Origin: Tessaracoccus sp.
GTDB lineage: Bacteria > Actinomycetota > Actinomycetes > Propionibacteriales > Propionibacteriaceae
Assembly: GCF_016714275.1 (NCBI RefSeq)
Contig: NZ_JADJNP010000002.1
Location: 62,001-126,000 of the forward strand
Direction of reading: 5' to 3'
DNA: 64,000 nucleotides
The notes under the pieces were generated by a model. It was not told the DNA's origin, searched no databases, and was given only the letters and a program-made list of their open reading frames with translations. Positions 1 through 13,106 of the stretch are shown here, in pieces (positions within the stretch are counted from its first letter, which is position 1; every line of letters begins with the position of its first letter). Position numbers and translations under genes: made by a program.

Positions 1-664
1 CGCGTCGCGGCTCGGCGTGGAGGCCACCGCCGAGGTCGTCCGCGGCGACGGATCCCGCGTCCTGCCCGGAGACATGGTGCTGAGCGTCACCGGCCCGGTG
101 CGCTGCCTGCTGACCGCCGAGCGCACCCTGCTGAACTTCCTCGGCCAGCTGTCGGGGGTCGCGACGGCGACCGCACGCTGGGCGGACGCGCTCGCGGGGA
201 CCGGCGCGACGGTGCGCGACACCCGCAAGACGATTCCCGGCCTGCGGTCGCTGCAGAAGTACGCCGTGGTCTGCGGCGGCGGAGCGAACCACCGGATGGC
301 GCTGGGCGACGCGGCGCTGATCAAGGACAACCACGTGGCGGCCGCCGGGTCGGTGGCCGCGGCGTTCCGCGCCGTCCGGGAGCACGCTCCCGGGATTCCC
401 GTGGAGGTCGAGTGCGACACGCTCGACCAGGTCCGGGAGGCCGTTGCGGTGGGCGCGCAGTTGGTGCTGCTCGACAACTTCGCCCTCGACGACACCGCCC
501 GCGCCGTCGCGCTCTGCCGCGCCGCAGGGGTCCGGACCGAGGCCAGCGGCGGGCTCACCCTGGAGCGTGCCCGCGAGGTGGCCGAGACCGGCGTGGACTT
601 CATCGCCGTCGGAGCCCTAACCCACTCCGCGACTGTCCTCGACCTCGGCCTCGACCTCGCCTGA
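1..664 (+). CDS. nadC: Nicotinate-nucleotide pyrophosphorylase, 3' part
   Basis: Quinolinate phosphoribosyltransferase, which makes nicotinate mononucleotide from quinolinate and PRPP in de novo NAD synthesis (cytosolic). The window opens inside the gene: the frame is open from base 2, so roughly the first quarter is missing. Visible family blocks in order are RDTRKTIPGLR, the GGGANHRMALGDAALIKDNH region, VEVECD, LLDN, EASGG and GALTHS, which together form the substrate site. The stop is TGA at 662-664. The last residues (DLGLDLA) come from a short repetitive GACCTCG run. Partners nadA and nadB would be expected upstream, outside the window. It is the only rightward gene in the first 17 kb. 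Confidence 0.95.
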   Translation, partial: ASRLGVEATAEVVRGDGSRVLPGDMVLSVTGPVRCLLTAERTLLNFLGQLSGVATATARWADALAGTGATVRDTRKTIPGLRSLQKYAVVCGGGANHRMALGDAALIKDNHVAAAGSVAAAFRAVREHAPGIPVEVECDTLDQVREAVAVGAQLVLLDNFALDDTARAVALCRAAGVRTEASGGLTLERAREVAETGVDFIAVGALTHSATVLDLGLDLA

Positions 665-773
665 TGGGTCCGTACCGTTTGCGGAACAGCGCAAGCAAGG
701 CCCAGCCATTTCCGAGGGTGATGATCCCACTGAACAGGCCCTCGTAGCACCTCCTTGGGTGGCGCAGTTCGCG

Positions 774-1013
774 CTAGCGCTGTGCCGTCGCCCCAAGTTT
801 CGAGCGTATGGCAATCAGGTAGATGAGGTAGCCCACGACAGGAAGGAGAACTAGGAGCAAAAGGGCCACCACGCGGTCCTGTCCAGCTGCCTTCCACAAG
901 GCCTCAGGAGTCCGGACCACCTCAACCAAGGCCATGATCCAGAACACCAATAGCACTACCGGAATCGCCACCGCCACCAAGACAATAGCGAGCTCCCAAC
1001 CTCCCAGTGGCAT
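774..1013 (-). CDS. Small two-span membrane protein, PLDc_N-like
   Basis: A 79-residue protein with two hydrophobic segments (about residues 8-32 and 48-68) separated by a short charged stretch. The second segment, ending PVVGYLIYLIAIRSK, resembles the N-terminal membrane anchor of cardiolipin-synthase-type phospholipase D proteins (PLDc_N), which in Actinobacteria also occurs alone as a small integral protein. No catalytic HKD motif is present. GGAG lies about nine bases before the ATG. It follows rsmB in the same direction after 126 bases, so it may have its own promoter. Its function is unknown. Confidence 0.6.
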   Translation of the reverse strand: MPLGGWELAIVLVAVAIPVVLLVFWIMALVEVVRTPEALWKAAGQDRVVALLLLVLLPVVGYLIYLIAIRSKLGATAQR

Positions 1014-1139
1014 CTTTGCGGGCTCCTATCGATACCTGAAACGACTACTGAGCTGCACCGTAGCACCTTGAGTCGCCCATCCGCACAGCGCTTGGGACTT
1101 CTGCCAAATCGCAACATGGCAGCGGCAGGGGCCGGACTG

Positions 1140-2474
1140 CTATGCCCTCAGCAGGGCAAGGAACATCGCGTCGGTGCCGTGGCGCTGGGGCCAGAGCTGG
1201 ACGTCATCCCCGACGGCGCAGTCCGGGACTTCCGGCAGGGCGTCGGCGGCGCGGAGCCTCGCGACCTCGGGGCGCTCGGCGAGGACGTCGTCGACCACCT
1301 CCACGGTCTCCGCGCGGTGCGGCGAGCAGGTCACGTAGGCGACGACGCCGCCCGGCGCGACCGAGTCGAGGGCGGTGCGAAGCAAGGCGCGCTGCAGCTC
1401 GCCGAGCGCGGTTACGTCGTCCGGGCGACGACGCCAGCGGGACTCGGGCCGACGCCGCAACGCGCCCAGGCCCGAGCACGGGACGTCGACCATCACCCGC
1501 GTGAAGCCGCCGTCGGCGTCCGCGCCGCGCGTCGCCCAGGCAGGCCTGGTGCCGTCGGCGGCGATGACGGTCCAGCCGTCGGGATAGGCCGAGAGCGCGC
1601 GGCGAACCAGGCCCGCGCGGTGCTCCTGCGCCTCGCTCGCGAGCAGCCAGGTGCCCGCCTGGCGGGCGAGACCGACCAGCAGCGCCGCCTTTCCGCCCGG
1701 GCCCGCGCACATGTCCAGCCAGGGGCCGTGCGGCGCGGCGGTGCGGGCCAGCGCCCACGCGACGAGCTGAGATCCCTCGTCCTGCACGCCCGCCCTGCCG
1801 TCGCGCACCACGGGCTGATCCGCCGGCGCGCCCGCGGCGGTGGCGCCGAACGGCGACCAGCGCGTGGGCTCCGCGTCCTCCAGCTCGGCCGGCTCCGCGA
1901 GTCCGGGCCGCAGCACGAGGCTCGGCCGCGGCGCGGCGTTGTTCGCGGCCAGGGCCTCCGCCAGTTCCGCGCGGGGCAGGACGTCGGCATAGGCCTCCAC
2001 GATCCATCGCGGGTGGTGGCCGCGCACGGCGAGCGCGCCGATCTCGTCCTCGCCCGCCGCGATCGCCTCGGTCCACTCCTCGAGCGTCCGGGCCGACACC
2101 TTCCGCATGATCGCGTTGACGAGCCCGGTCACGCGCTGACCGACCGTGGCGCGGGCCAGGTCGACGGTGGACCCGACGGCGGCGTACTTCTTGACCCGCA
2201 TCCCGAGCAGTTGGTGGCAGCCGAGCCGCAGCAGGTCGACCACGGCGGGTTGGAGGCTCCCGAGCGGGCGCCCGGACGCCTTCTCGATCACCCGGTCGTA
2301 GGTGCCCATCAGGCGACACGTGCCGGAGACCAGCTCGGTGACCAGCCCGGCGTCGCGGGACTCGAGGTGCGCGTGCGCCAGCCGCTTGGCGAGGGAGAGG
2401 TTGGCGTAGGCGTCCTCGCCGGTCACCTGACGCAGGACGTCGAACGCGACCCGGCGCGGGTTGGGCGCGTTCAC
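1140..2474 (-). CDS. rsmB: 16S rRNA m5C967 methyltransferase RsmB-like
   Basis: SAM-dependent RNA cytosine-C5 methyltransferase of the Sun/RsmB family, 444 residues. An N-terminal NusB-like RNA-binding domain (about 1-130) precedes the Rossmann methyltransferase domain. Motif I is LDMCAGPGGKAALL near residue 255, motif IV is VDVPCSGLG with Cys333, and the catalytic Cys383 is in YVTCSPHR. The start is GTG at 2474, overlapping the fmt stop as GTGA. A longer open frame continues upstream inside fmt but has no family similarity. It is the last gene of the metK-priA-fmt-rsmB run, the usual actinobacterial arrangement. Confidence 0.93.
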   Translation of the reverse strand: MNAPNPRRVAFDVLRQVTGEDAYANLSLAKRLAHAHLESRDAGLVTELVSGTCRLMGTYDRVIEKASGRPLGSLQPAVVDLLRLGCHQLLGMRVKKYAAVGSTVDLARATVGQRVTGLVNAIMRKVSARTLEEWTEAIAAGEDEIGALAVRGHHPRWIVEAYADVLPRAELAEALAANNAAPRPSLVLRPGLAEPAELEDAEPTRWSPFGATAAGAPADQPVVRDGRAGVQDEGSQLVAWALARTAAPHGPWLDMCAGPGGKAALLVGLARQAGTWLLASEAQEHRAGLVRRALSAYPDGWTVIAADGTRPAWATRGADADGGFTRVMVDVPCSGLGALRRRPESRWRRRPDDVTALGELQRALLRTALDSVAPGGVVAYVTCSPHRAETVEVVDDVLAERPEVARLRAADALPEVPDCAVGDDVQLWPQRHGTDAMFLALLRA

Positions 2475-3382
2475 GTGAGGCGCTTCCCGACGACGCCGCC
2501 GCGCGCCCAGTCGATGGCGGGCATGCGGCGCTTGCCCGGCGCCTGCACCTCGAGCAGCTCCAGCGCGCCGTCGCCGGTGCCGACGAACAGCTCGCGTTTG
2601 GTCGCCGCCAGCTCGCCCGGCGCGAGGCCCTCGGGGCCGCCGACGCGGGCGCGGAACACCTTGAACCGCTGCCCGTCCAGCTCGCACCAGGCGCCCGGGT
2701 CCGGCGAGCAGCCCATGACCTGGTTCCGCAGCTCGCCCGCCCCGCGCGCGAAGTCGAGCCGCGCGTCGTCGACCGTGATCTTGGCGGCCAGCGTGACGCC
2801 GTCGAGGGGCTGCGGTGTCGGCGTCGCGCCCTCCTCGACCAGGTCCATGGCCCGCACGAGCTGCTGCGCCCCCGACACCGCGAGGGACGCCAGAACCTCC
2901 CCCGCCGTCGCGTCGGGCATCGGGCGCGCCTCCATCAGGTAGACGTCGCCAGCGTCCAGCTCGCGCACGATCCGGAAGCAGGCCGTGCCGATCTCGTCGT
3001 CGCCCGTCATGATCGCCCGTTGCAGGGGCGCCGCGCCTCGCCATCGCGGCAGCAGTGAGAAGTGCAGGTTCACCCAGCCATGCGGCGGGATGTCCAGCGC
3101 CGACTGCGGCAGCAGCGCCCCATAGGCCACAACGGCGCACGCGTCGGGCGCCAACTCGCGCAGCCGCGCCTGGAACTCCGGCTCGCGGGGGTGGCTGGGC
3201 TTCAGCACCTCGATGCCCAACTCCTCTGCGCGTGCGGCCACGGGCGACGGCGTGAGCCTGCGCCCGCGCCCGGCGGGGGCGTCGGGCCTCGTCAGCACCG
3301 CGACGACCTCGTGCGACGACGCCACCAGCGCGTCGAGGGCGGGCACCGCCACCTCGGGCGTGCCGGCGAAGACGAGCCTCAT
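2471..3382 (-). CDS. fmt: Methionyl-tRNA formyltransferase
   Basis: Transfers a formyl group from 10-formyl-tetrahydrofolate to initiator Met-tRNA. The protein has 303 residues, normal for the family. The N-terminal formyltransferase domain carries the SLLPRWRGAAP loop (most relatives have Tyr where this has Trp) and the catalytic block with Asn, His and Asp in NLHFSLLP and ELDAGDVY. The C-terminal OB-like domain starts around residue 205. A GGAGG lies just before the ATG. The start overlaps the priA stop as ATGA and the stop overlaps rsmB as GTGA, so the three genes are probably translationally coupled. Confidence 0.96.
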   Translation of the reverse strand: MRLVFAGTPEVAVPALDALVASSHEVVAVLTRPDAPAGRGRRLTPSPVAARAEELGIEVLKPSHPREPEFQARLRELAPDACAVVAYGALLPQSALDIPPHGWVNLHFSLLPRWRGAAPLQRAIMTGDDEIGTACFRIVRELDAGDVYLMEARPMPDATAGEVLASLAVSGAQQLVRAMDLVEEGATPTPQPLDGVTLAAKITVDDARLDFARGAGELRNQVMGCSPDPGAWCELDGQRFKVFRARVGGPEGLAPGELAATKRELFVGTGDGALELLEVQAPGKRRMPAIDWARGGVVGKRLT

Positions 3383-5307
3383 CTGTCCTCCAGGGTCTCG
3401 GGGTCGACGGTGATGCTGAGCAGGCCGCGCTCCTTACGGGCCGAGCGGATGGCCGCGGCGTGCTTCACCCTACGGGTCAGCTCGCGCGCGGCCTCCAGCG
3501 GCGCGCGCAGCAGGGCAGCCCACCGCTCCGGGCCGACCTCGGTGGGGCCGAGCAGCTCGATCCCGGCCCAGTCGTCGTTGTCGAGGAACTCGCGCACGGC
3601 GTCGCCGTCACCGACGATCCGGACCAGCTTGACCGCGGGCACGAGCCCGGCATCGGAGCGGTCGGCGAGCTCGCGCTCGATGTAGCCCGCGAGGTCGGCG
3701 CGCACCATCGCCTGGACCGCGGGATGCGTGGACTCCCCCACGATCAGCACGGACCCACCGTCGTGCGGCGAGCGGGCCAGCGCCGCGGCCTCCGACCAGC
3801 GCCGCACCGCCTCCTCGCCCGCGCGGAAGTCGGCGCGGGCCAGCGTGACGTCCGCGTCGAGGATCAAGACGCCGGCGTATCCCGACGGCGCGGGCGGCTC
3901 GGCCCCAGGCGTCGCCACCACGATCGCGGGCTGGTCCGGAACCTCGTCGCGGATGCGATCCGCGGAGCTGTTGACGGCCAGCACGCCGGGGAAGGCGCGC
4001 GCCAGCTCCTCGGCCGTGCGCGCGGCGCCGGGCAGCGTCGTCGACAGCTCGGACGTGTGGCAGTGGGGGCAGTTCCAGCGCGCGGGCGCGAAGCCGCAGA
4101 GGGCGCATTCGGGCAGGTCGCGGCGGCGGGCGCGCATCGGGCCGGAGCACTTCGGGCAGCGCGCGACGTTGCGGCAGCGGGCACAGCGCAGCGACGCCGA
4201 ATGCCCCACGCGCGGCACCTGGACGAGCACCGGCCCCTGGGCCAGGTGGTCGCGGAGGAAGCGGAACGCCACCGAGGGGATGCGCAGGCGCGCCGCCGTG
4301 GGATCGCGGTCGCGGTCGAGCTCGCCGACGGCGCGCACCGGTGCGGAGACCCGGCGGGCGTCGTCGGGACGGAGGCTGATGTCGCCCAGCCAGCCGCGCT
4401 CGAGCAACGCCTGCGCGTCCGTCGAGCGGCCGTGCCCGGCCAGCAGCAGCGCCGCCGACTCGTGCGCCGCGCGCAGCACCGCGACCGTCCTGCTGTGCGG
4501 GTGCGGGGTGCGCGGGTCGGAGTGGGCGTCGTTGCCGTCGTCGACGACCACGATCAGCCCGAGGTCCTTCAACGGCGCGAACGACGCGCCCCGGGTGCCG
4601 AGCATGATGCGTGCCTGGCCGCGGCTGGCCGCGAGGTAGGCGCGGTAGCGCGCCGACTGGCCGGCCTCGAAGGCGAGACTGCCGACGGCGCCCGCGCCGA
4701 AGACCTCGTGGAAGCGCGGGGTGGCGCGCTGGAGGTCGCGCACCGTGGGGAAGACGACGAGCGCGGAGCGGCCCGAGCGCAGCGCGGCGTCGACCGCCTC
4801 GATGACGCCGCCGAGGAGGTCTCCGGGGCCGCCCGCGACGGCGGCGGTCTGCCAGAGCGCGCGCGGCGACCGGCCCGCGGCGACCGCGTCCAGGAAGGAA
4901 CTGCCCGCCGGGTACCCCGGCAGGACCGACGGCGCGGGCGCGGACCGCGGCTCCGGCCATTCGCGCTGGGGGGCCTTCTCCGTCGACGCGTGGCGCGGCG
5001 GGATGGCGAGGCGGGCGACGTCGGGCCAGGTTCCCGCGTAGTGGTCCGCGACCGCGCGGATCATCTCGTAGACCGCGGGCGTGACGATGGGCTCGGCCGA
5101 GATCACCTTGCCGAGCTTCGCGAGCTGCGGGTGCTCGGACGAGTCCGCGAACTCGACGATCCAGCCGCGCTGCTGCTGGCCGCTGAACCGGACCTGCACG
5201 CGGGCGCCGACGACGGCCGCCTCCGCCAGAGCCTCGGGCACCTCGTAGTCGAAGAGGCGATCGAGGTGGGCCAGAGGGACGTCGACGGCGACCCGCGCGA
5301 CAAGCAA
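3379..5307 (-). CDS. priA: PriA-like primosome protein, helicase-degenerate
   Basis: Primosomal protein N' homologue, 642 residues. It has the N-terminal 3'-DNA-binding domain (DRLFDYEVPE near residue 18) and the two zinc-binding cysteine clusters (CARCRNVARC ... CPKC, CALC, CPHC; roughly residues 370-420). The helicase core is degraded: there is no GxxGxGKT P-loop (the region reads GGPGDLLGG) and the DEEH box reads DDGNDAH. This is known for actinobacterial PriA, which is thought to act without ATP-driven unwinding. The start must be TTG at 5307: an in-frame stop lies two codons upstream and no other start is near. Three bases separate it from metK. Confidence 0.88.
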   Translation of the reverse strand: MLVARVAVDVPLAHLDRLFDYEVPEALAEAAVVGARVQVRFSGQQQRGWIVEFADSSEHPQLAKLGKVISAEPIVTPAVYEMIRAVADHYAGTWPDVARLAIPPRHASTEKAPQREWPEPRSAPAPSVLPGYPAGSSFLDAVAAGRSPRALWQTAAVAGGPGDLLGGVIEAVDAALRSGRSALVVFPTVRDLQRATPRFHEVFGAGAVGSLAFEAGQSARYRAYLAASRGQARIMLGTRGASFAPLKDLGLIVVVDDGNDAHSDPRTPHPHSRTVAVLRAAHESAALLLAGHGRSTDAQALLERGWLGDISLRPDDARRVSAPVRAVGELDRDRDPTAARLRIPSVAFRFLRDHLAQGPVLVQVPRVGHSASLRCARCRNVARCPKCSGPMRARRRDLPECALCGFAPARWNCPHCHTSELSTTLPGAARTAEELARAFPGVLAVNSSADRIRDEVPDQPAIVVATPGAEPPAPSGYAGVLILDADVTLARADFRAGEEAVRRWSEAAALARSPHDGGSVLIVGESTHPAVQAMVRADLAGYIERELADRSDAGLVPAVKLVRIVGDGDAVREFLDNDDWAGIELLGPTEVGPERWAALLRAPLEAARELTRRVKHAAAIRSARKERGLLSITVDPETLEDR

Positions 5308-5310
5308 GGT

Positions 5311-6498
<1,188 letters not shown>

Positions 6499-6596
6499 GA
6501 GAGCACTCCTATCGCGGCAGCAAGCCGCAGTCAGCGAGGTTTCAGTCGGCGGCAACAAGCCGCCCCTCGGTAATGGGGAGCGTCGAGAGGTGTGAC
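6499..6596 (-). promoter_or_regulatory. metK leader with two similar stem-loops
   Basis: The leader contains two look-alike hairpins: GCGGC/GCCGC at 6514-6518 and 6524-6528 around a five-base loop, and GGCGGC/GCCGCC at 6548-6553 and 6559-6564 around another five-base loop. On the metK strand the loops read TTGCT and TTGTT. The first hairpin ends only a few bases before the AGGAGT ribosome site, so it could limit access to it. I do not recognise a known SAM riboswitch class. The pair could also be a processing site or weak terminator after rpoZ. Confidence 0.4.
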
Positions 6597-6941
6597 TTAC
6601 GACGCGGCGTCGTTGTCCGCGAACGGATCGACGAACGAGAAGGACGGATCGATCTCGGTGGTCCGGGCTGCCTCCTCGGCGGCCGGGTCGATCTCCGTGA
6701 ACTGGAGCATGCCGGCGTTCATCTCGCGCAGCGCGATCGACAGCGGCTTCTCCTCGGGAGCGGCCGGCACCATGGGGCCGACGTTCTCGAGCAGGCCCTC
6801 GCCGAGCTGCGAGTAGTACGCGTTGATCTGGCGCGCGCGCTTGGCGGCGAAGAGAACAAGGCGGTACTTGGAGTCGATGTCCTCAAGCAGGTCGTCGATG
6901 GGCGGGTTCGTGATGCCCTCTGGCTGGGTATTCAATGTCAT
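6597..6941 (-). CDS. rpoZ: RNA polymerase omega subunit
   Basis: Omega subunit, which helps assemble the beta' subunit into RNA polymerase. The protein has 114 residues. The conserved core is NPPIDDLLEDIDSKYRLV followed by FAAKRARQIN; the acidic C-terminal tail (EIDPSFSFVDPFADND) is variable in the family. The start ATG at 6941 overlaps the gmk stop as ATGA. A second in-frame ATG at 6962 would lie inside gmk and is less likely. It sits in the standard gmk-rpoZ pair. Confidence 0.93.
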   Translation of the reverse strand: MTLNTQPEGITNPPIDDLLEDIDSKYRLVLFAAKRARQINAYYSQLGEGLLENVGPMVPAAPEEKPLSIALREMNAGMLQFTEIDPAAEEAARTTEIDPSFSFVDPFADNDAAS

Positions 6942-7516
6942 CCTTCGATAAGGGGGTCGCATGCGAGGCCAAGCAAGCTTACCAAAGCGGCGACGGTTTC
7001 CTCGATCTCGACGTTGACGATGCGGTGATCGGCTTCCGAACGCGCCTCCATCTCCCGCCGCGCCGTCTCCAGGCGGCGGGCCTGCGCGGCCTCGTCCTCG
7101 GTGCCCCGGCCCCGCAGCCGGTCGACGAGCACCTCCCAGCTGGGCGGCTCGAGGAACACGAGCCGAGCCTCGGGGAGGTTCTTCTTGACCTGCCGGGCCC
7201 CCTGCAGATCGATCTCCAGCACGACGGCGCGGCCGGCGGCGAGCGCCGCCTCGACCGGGGCCTTTGGCGTCCCGTAGTAGTGGACGCCGTGCACGACGGC
7301 CCACTCGAGAAGCTCCCCCTCGTCGATCAGGCGGCGGAACTCATCGACACCGACGAAGCGGTAGTGGACGCCGTCGACCTCGTTCGGCCGCGCGGGCCGC
7401 GTGGTCATCGACACCGAGTAGAACGCCTCGGGATGCGCGGCGCGCAGCCGCGCGCACACCGTGCCCTTGCCGACCCCGCTAGGGCCGGAGATCACCCAGA
7501 CGCCTGATCCACTCAC
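6938..7516 (-). CDS. gmk: Guanylate kinase
   Basis: Phosphorylates GMP to GDP with ATP. The protein has 192 residues. It shows the P-loop GPSGVGKGT (residues 11-19), the GMP-binding TTRPARPNEVDGVHY block and the lid region around VHGVHYYGTP, as in bacterial guanylate kinases. The start is GTG at 7516. A TAAGCT box ends seven bases before this GTG, so the gene may also be transcribed without a leader in addition to reading through from mihF (22 bases upstream). The stop overlaps rpoZ. Confidence 0.96.
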   Translation of the reverse strand: MSGSGVWVISGPSGVGKGTVCARLRAAHPEAFYSVSMTTRPARPNEVDGVHYRFVGVDEFRRLIDEGELLEWAVVHGVHYYGTPKAPVEAALAAGRAVVLEIDLQGARQVKKNLPEARLVFLEPPSWEVLVDRLRGRGTEDEAAQARRLETARREMEARSEADHRIVNVEIEETVAALVSLLGLACDPLIEG

Positions 7517-7523
7517 CCGTGGA

Positions 7524-7529
7524 AGCTTA
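7524..7529 (-). promoter_or_regulatory. Possible -10 box for leaderless gmk
   Basis: TAAGCT on the minus strand, separated by seven bases from the gmk GTG. It lies in the 22-base gap after mihF. This position would put transcription initiation at or next to the start codon. No clear -35 element is seen. Confidence 0.35.
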
Positions 7530-7538
7530 GGGCATTGG

Positions 7539-7850
7539 TCAGCCGAGCAGCTCGCCGAGCCGCTCGACCTGGTGCCGGCCCAGGCCGCGGATGCGGCGGT
7601 TCGGGGCGATCGCGAGGTTCTCCATGATCTCCGCCGCGCGGGTCACGCCGACGCGCGGGAGGGCGCGCAGGAGGTCGACCACCTTGATGCGGGAGAGCGT
7701 GTCGTCGTCGGCCGCCTTCTCCAGCGCGTCGGTGAAGCTGACGGCACCGGACTTCACCTGCTCCTTGAGGTCGGCTCGGGCGCGGCGCGCCTGCGTCGCC
7801 GCCTCACGCGCAGCCTGCAGCTGCTCCTCGCTCAATTGAGGAATCGCCAT
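7539..7850 (-). CDS. mihF: Actinobacterial integration host factor
   Basis: Nucleoid-associated DNA-binding protein of the actinobacterial IHF type, unrelated to the proteobacterial alpha/beta IHF. The protein has 103 residues: an N-terminal helical part rich in Ala, Arg and Glu (about 8-35), then LKEQVKSGAVSFTDALEKA and the helix-two-turns-helix region ending LPRVGVTRAAEIMENLAI and NRRIRGLG, typical of the family. The ATG at 7850 has GGGG six bases upstream. It precedes gmk as in most Actinobacteria and has its own promoter-like sequence upstream. Confidence 0.94.
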   Translation of the reverse strand: MAIPQLSEEQLQAAREAATQARRARADLKEQVKSGAVSFTDALEKAADDDTLSRIKVVDLLRALPRVGVTRAAEIMENLAIAPNRRIRGLGRHQVERLGELLG

Positions 7851-7905
7851 GATAAACCCCTACTCGCTTGCGGTTTGGCCGCGGTCTGACGGCCACGGTA
7901 GGGGC

Positions 7906-7934
7906 AATCTAGCCGGTCATCGCCCGGTTTCGAA
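7906..7934 (-). promoter_or_regulatory. Candidate promoter of mihF
   Basis: On the minus strand TTCGAA (7934-7929) and TAGATT (7911-7906) are 17 bases apart, giving a leader of about 50 bases before the mihF ATG at 7850. The -10 box fits TANNNT; the -35 match to TTGACA is partial. Confidence 0.4.
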
Positions 7935-7957
7935 TTTCGAGATTCACTTTGGTTGAT

Positions 7958-8755
7958 TCAGAGGGACATCAGTGCCCTCGCACGCTCGACCAGAGCGGTG
8001 CGGCCGTGCCCGATCACCTCGCGACTGGCGGTCGGCAACACGTGCGGCAGCGCGGGCCCGAACACCTCGCGGAGGCCGTCGATCGTCCCGCCCTGCGCGC
8101 CGACCCCCGGTGCGAGGATCGAGCCGTTGAAGGCGTCGAGGTTGCAGCCCGGGTCGCGATGCGTGGCACCGACGACGAGGCCGACCGCGTAGTCGTTGGC
8201 GGGGTTCAGCGCGGCGACGCTGTCGACGACGTGCTGCGCGACGGTCGCTCCCCCCGCGTCGGCAAGCTGGATGGTGCCGCCGTCGGGGTTGGAGGTGCGG
8301 GCGAGCACGTAGAGGCCCTGGCCGCCTGCGACGGCGGCCTCGATGGCCGGGGTCAGCGAGCCGACGCCGAGGTACGGGCTGACGGTGATGGCGTCGGCCC
8401 GAATCGGCGCATCGGCGCCGAGGAACGCCGCGGCGTAGCCGGCCATCGACGACCCGATGTCGCCGCGCTTGACGTCGAGGATGCTGAGGGCGCCCGCCTC
8501 GCGGATGTCGGCAAGGACGCGCTCCAGGACGGCGACGCCACGCGAGCCGTAGGCCTCGAAGAACGCCGACTGCGGCTTGAACACCGCGACGGTGCCGCCC
8601 AGCTCCTCGACGATGCCGCGGGCGCAGCGCTCGAGGCCGTCGACGTCGTGGGAGAGGCCCCAGGCGTCGAGGACGGACGGCATCGGGTCGATGCCGACGC
8701 ACAGCCTGCCGCGCGCGGCGGTGAGGGCGGCGAGCCGATCGGCGTAGGTGGTCAT
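7958..8755 (-). CDS. pyrF: Orotidine 5'-phosphate decarboxylase
   Basis: Last step of UMP synthesis: decarboxylation of OMP. The protein has 265 residues and belongs to the longer type found in Actinobacteria. The N-terminal CVGIDPMP and the catalytic DVKRGDIGSS segment (Lys and Asp of the active-site array) are clear, as is VVGATHRDP for phosphate binding. AGGAGG lies five bases before the ATG, inside the end of pyrD, and the start overlaps the pyrD stop as ATGA. It is the last gene of efp-nusB-carA-carB-pyrD-pyrF. Confidence 0.96.
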   Translation of the reverse strand: MTTYADRLAALTAARGRLCVGIDPMPSVLDAWGLSHDVDGLERCARGIVEELGGTVAVFKPQSAFFEAYGSRGVAVLERVLADIREAGALSILDVKRGDIGSSMAGYAAAFLGADAPIRADAITVSPYLGVGSLTPAIEAAVAGGQGLYVLARTSNPDGGTIQLADAGGATVAQHVVDSVAALNPANDYAVGLVVGATHRDPGCNLDAFNGSILAPGVGAQGGTIDGLREVFGPALPHVLPTASREVIGHGRTALVERARALMSL

Positions 8756-9800
8756 GCGGGCCTCCTGATTTCCTGGAGGCCGCGGATCAGCGCCGGCCCC
8801 TCGTAGATGAATCCGGTGTAGAGCTGCACGAGAGCGGCCCCGGCGTCGAACATGCGGGCGCCGTCGGCCGGTGTCATGATGCCGCCGACACCCATCACGG
8901 GTAGCTCCGTGGCCGCGGCGAGCCGCTCGACGAAGGCGAGCGCCCGCGCGGTCAGGGGTGCGCCGCTGAGGCCGCCGGCCTCGGCGGCCAGCACGGCGTC
9001 GGCAGCGGCGAGGCCTTCGCGCGACAGCGTTGTGTTGGTGGCGATGACGCCGGAGACCGCGGAGTCGTTGATGACGGCGAGGGTCTCATCGAGGTCCGGG
9101 CCTTCGAGGTCCGGCGCGAGCTTCACGAACACGGGGACCGGCCGCGACGACAGCCGCGCGGCCTCGTCGGTCAGGGCGCCGAGCAGCCCCGCCAGCTCCG
9201 AGGCCGCCTGCAGGCTGCGCAGCCCCGGCGTGTTGGGGCTGGAGACGTTGACCGCGATGTAGTCGGCCAGGGGGGCGAGCAGGCGCAGCGAGGCGAGGTA
9301 GTCGTCGGTAGCCTCCTCCAGCGGGGTCGCCTTCGTCTTGCCGAGCGAGATGCCGAGCGGGATACCGAGGGCCCCGTTGCCGCGGGCGACGCCCTTGGCC
9401 CTGAGCGTGTCGGCGAGCGCAGCGGCACCGTGGTTGTTGAAGCCCATCCGGTTGACGATGCCCCGGCTCTCGACAGCGCGGAAGACACGCGGCTTGTCGT
9501 TGCCCGGTTGGGCGTGGGCGGTGACGGTGCCGAGCTCGGCGAAGCCGAACCCGAACCGCGCCCAGGCGTGCGCCGCGACGCCGTCCTTGTCGAGCCCGGC
9601 GGCCAGGCCGATCCTGTTCGGGAAACGGACGCCGGCGACCGTGACGGGGTCGACGGTGCGGGCGCGGGCGCCCGCGGGCACCCGGGCCAGCGCGCCGATC
9701 ATCGCCTCGTGGACCCGCTCCGGGTCTCCCCCGCCGTAGCGGAAGAGCCCGAACCGGGCCACGTGGTACGCGGATCGCAGCGCCCTGGTGCCGAGCGTCG

Positions 9801-9804
<4 letters not shown>
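8752..9804 (-). CDS. pyrD: Dihydroorotate dehydrogenase (quinone), class 2
   Basis: Oxidises dihydroorotate to orotate with FMN, passing electrons to the membrane quinone pool. The protein has 350 residues with the N-terminal membrane-associating helix region (about 1-40) that marks class 2. FMN and substrate motifs include GLAAGLDKDG, NRMGFNN, NVSSPNTPGLR with the catalytic Ser, and GVGGI. The start is GTG at 9804, overlapping the carB stop as GTGA. A longer open frame continues upstream inside carB but is antisense-free noise without similarity. Confidence 0.95.

Positions 9805-13105
<3,301 letters not shown>

Positions 13106-13106
<1 letters not shown>

Noticed and set aside
617..814. Small leftward open frame after nadC
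   Set aside because: Overlaps the nadC end and the next gene, no ribosome site, no hydrophobic or motif pattern; I see no gene in 665-773.
6499..6596. Known SAM riboswitch before metK
   Set aside because: Leader is short and the two small stem-loops do not give the pseudoknot or four-way junction cores of SAM classes known to me.
7921..7957. tRNA-like GGTTTCGAA stretch
   Set aside because: No acceptor or anticodon stems can be drawn around it; TTCGAA more likely belongs to the mihF promoter.
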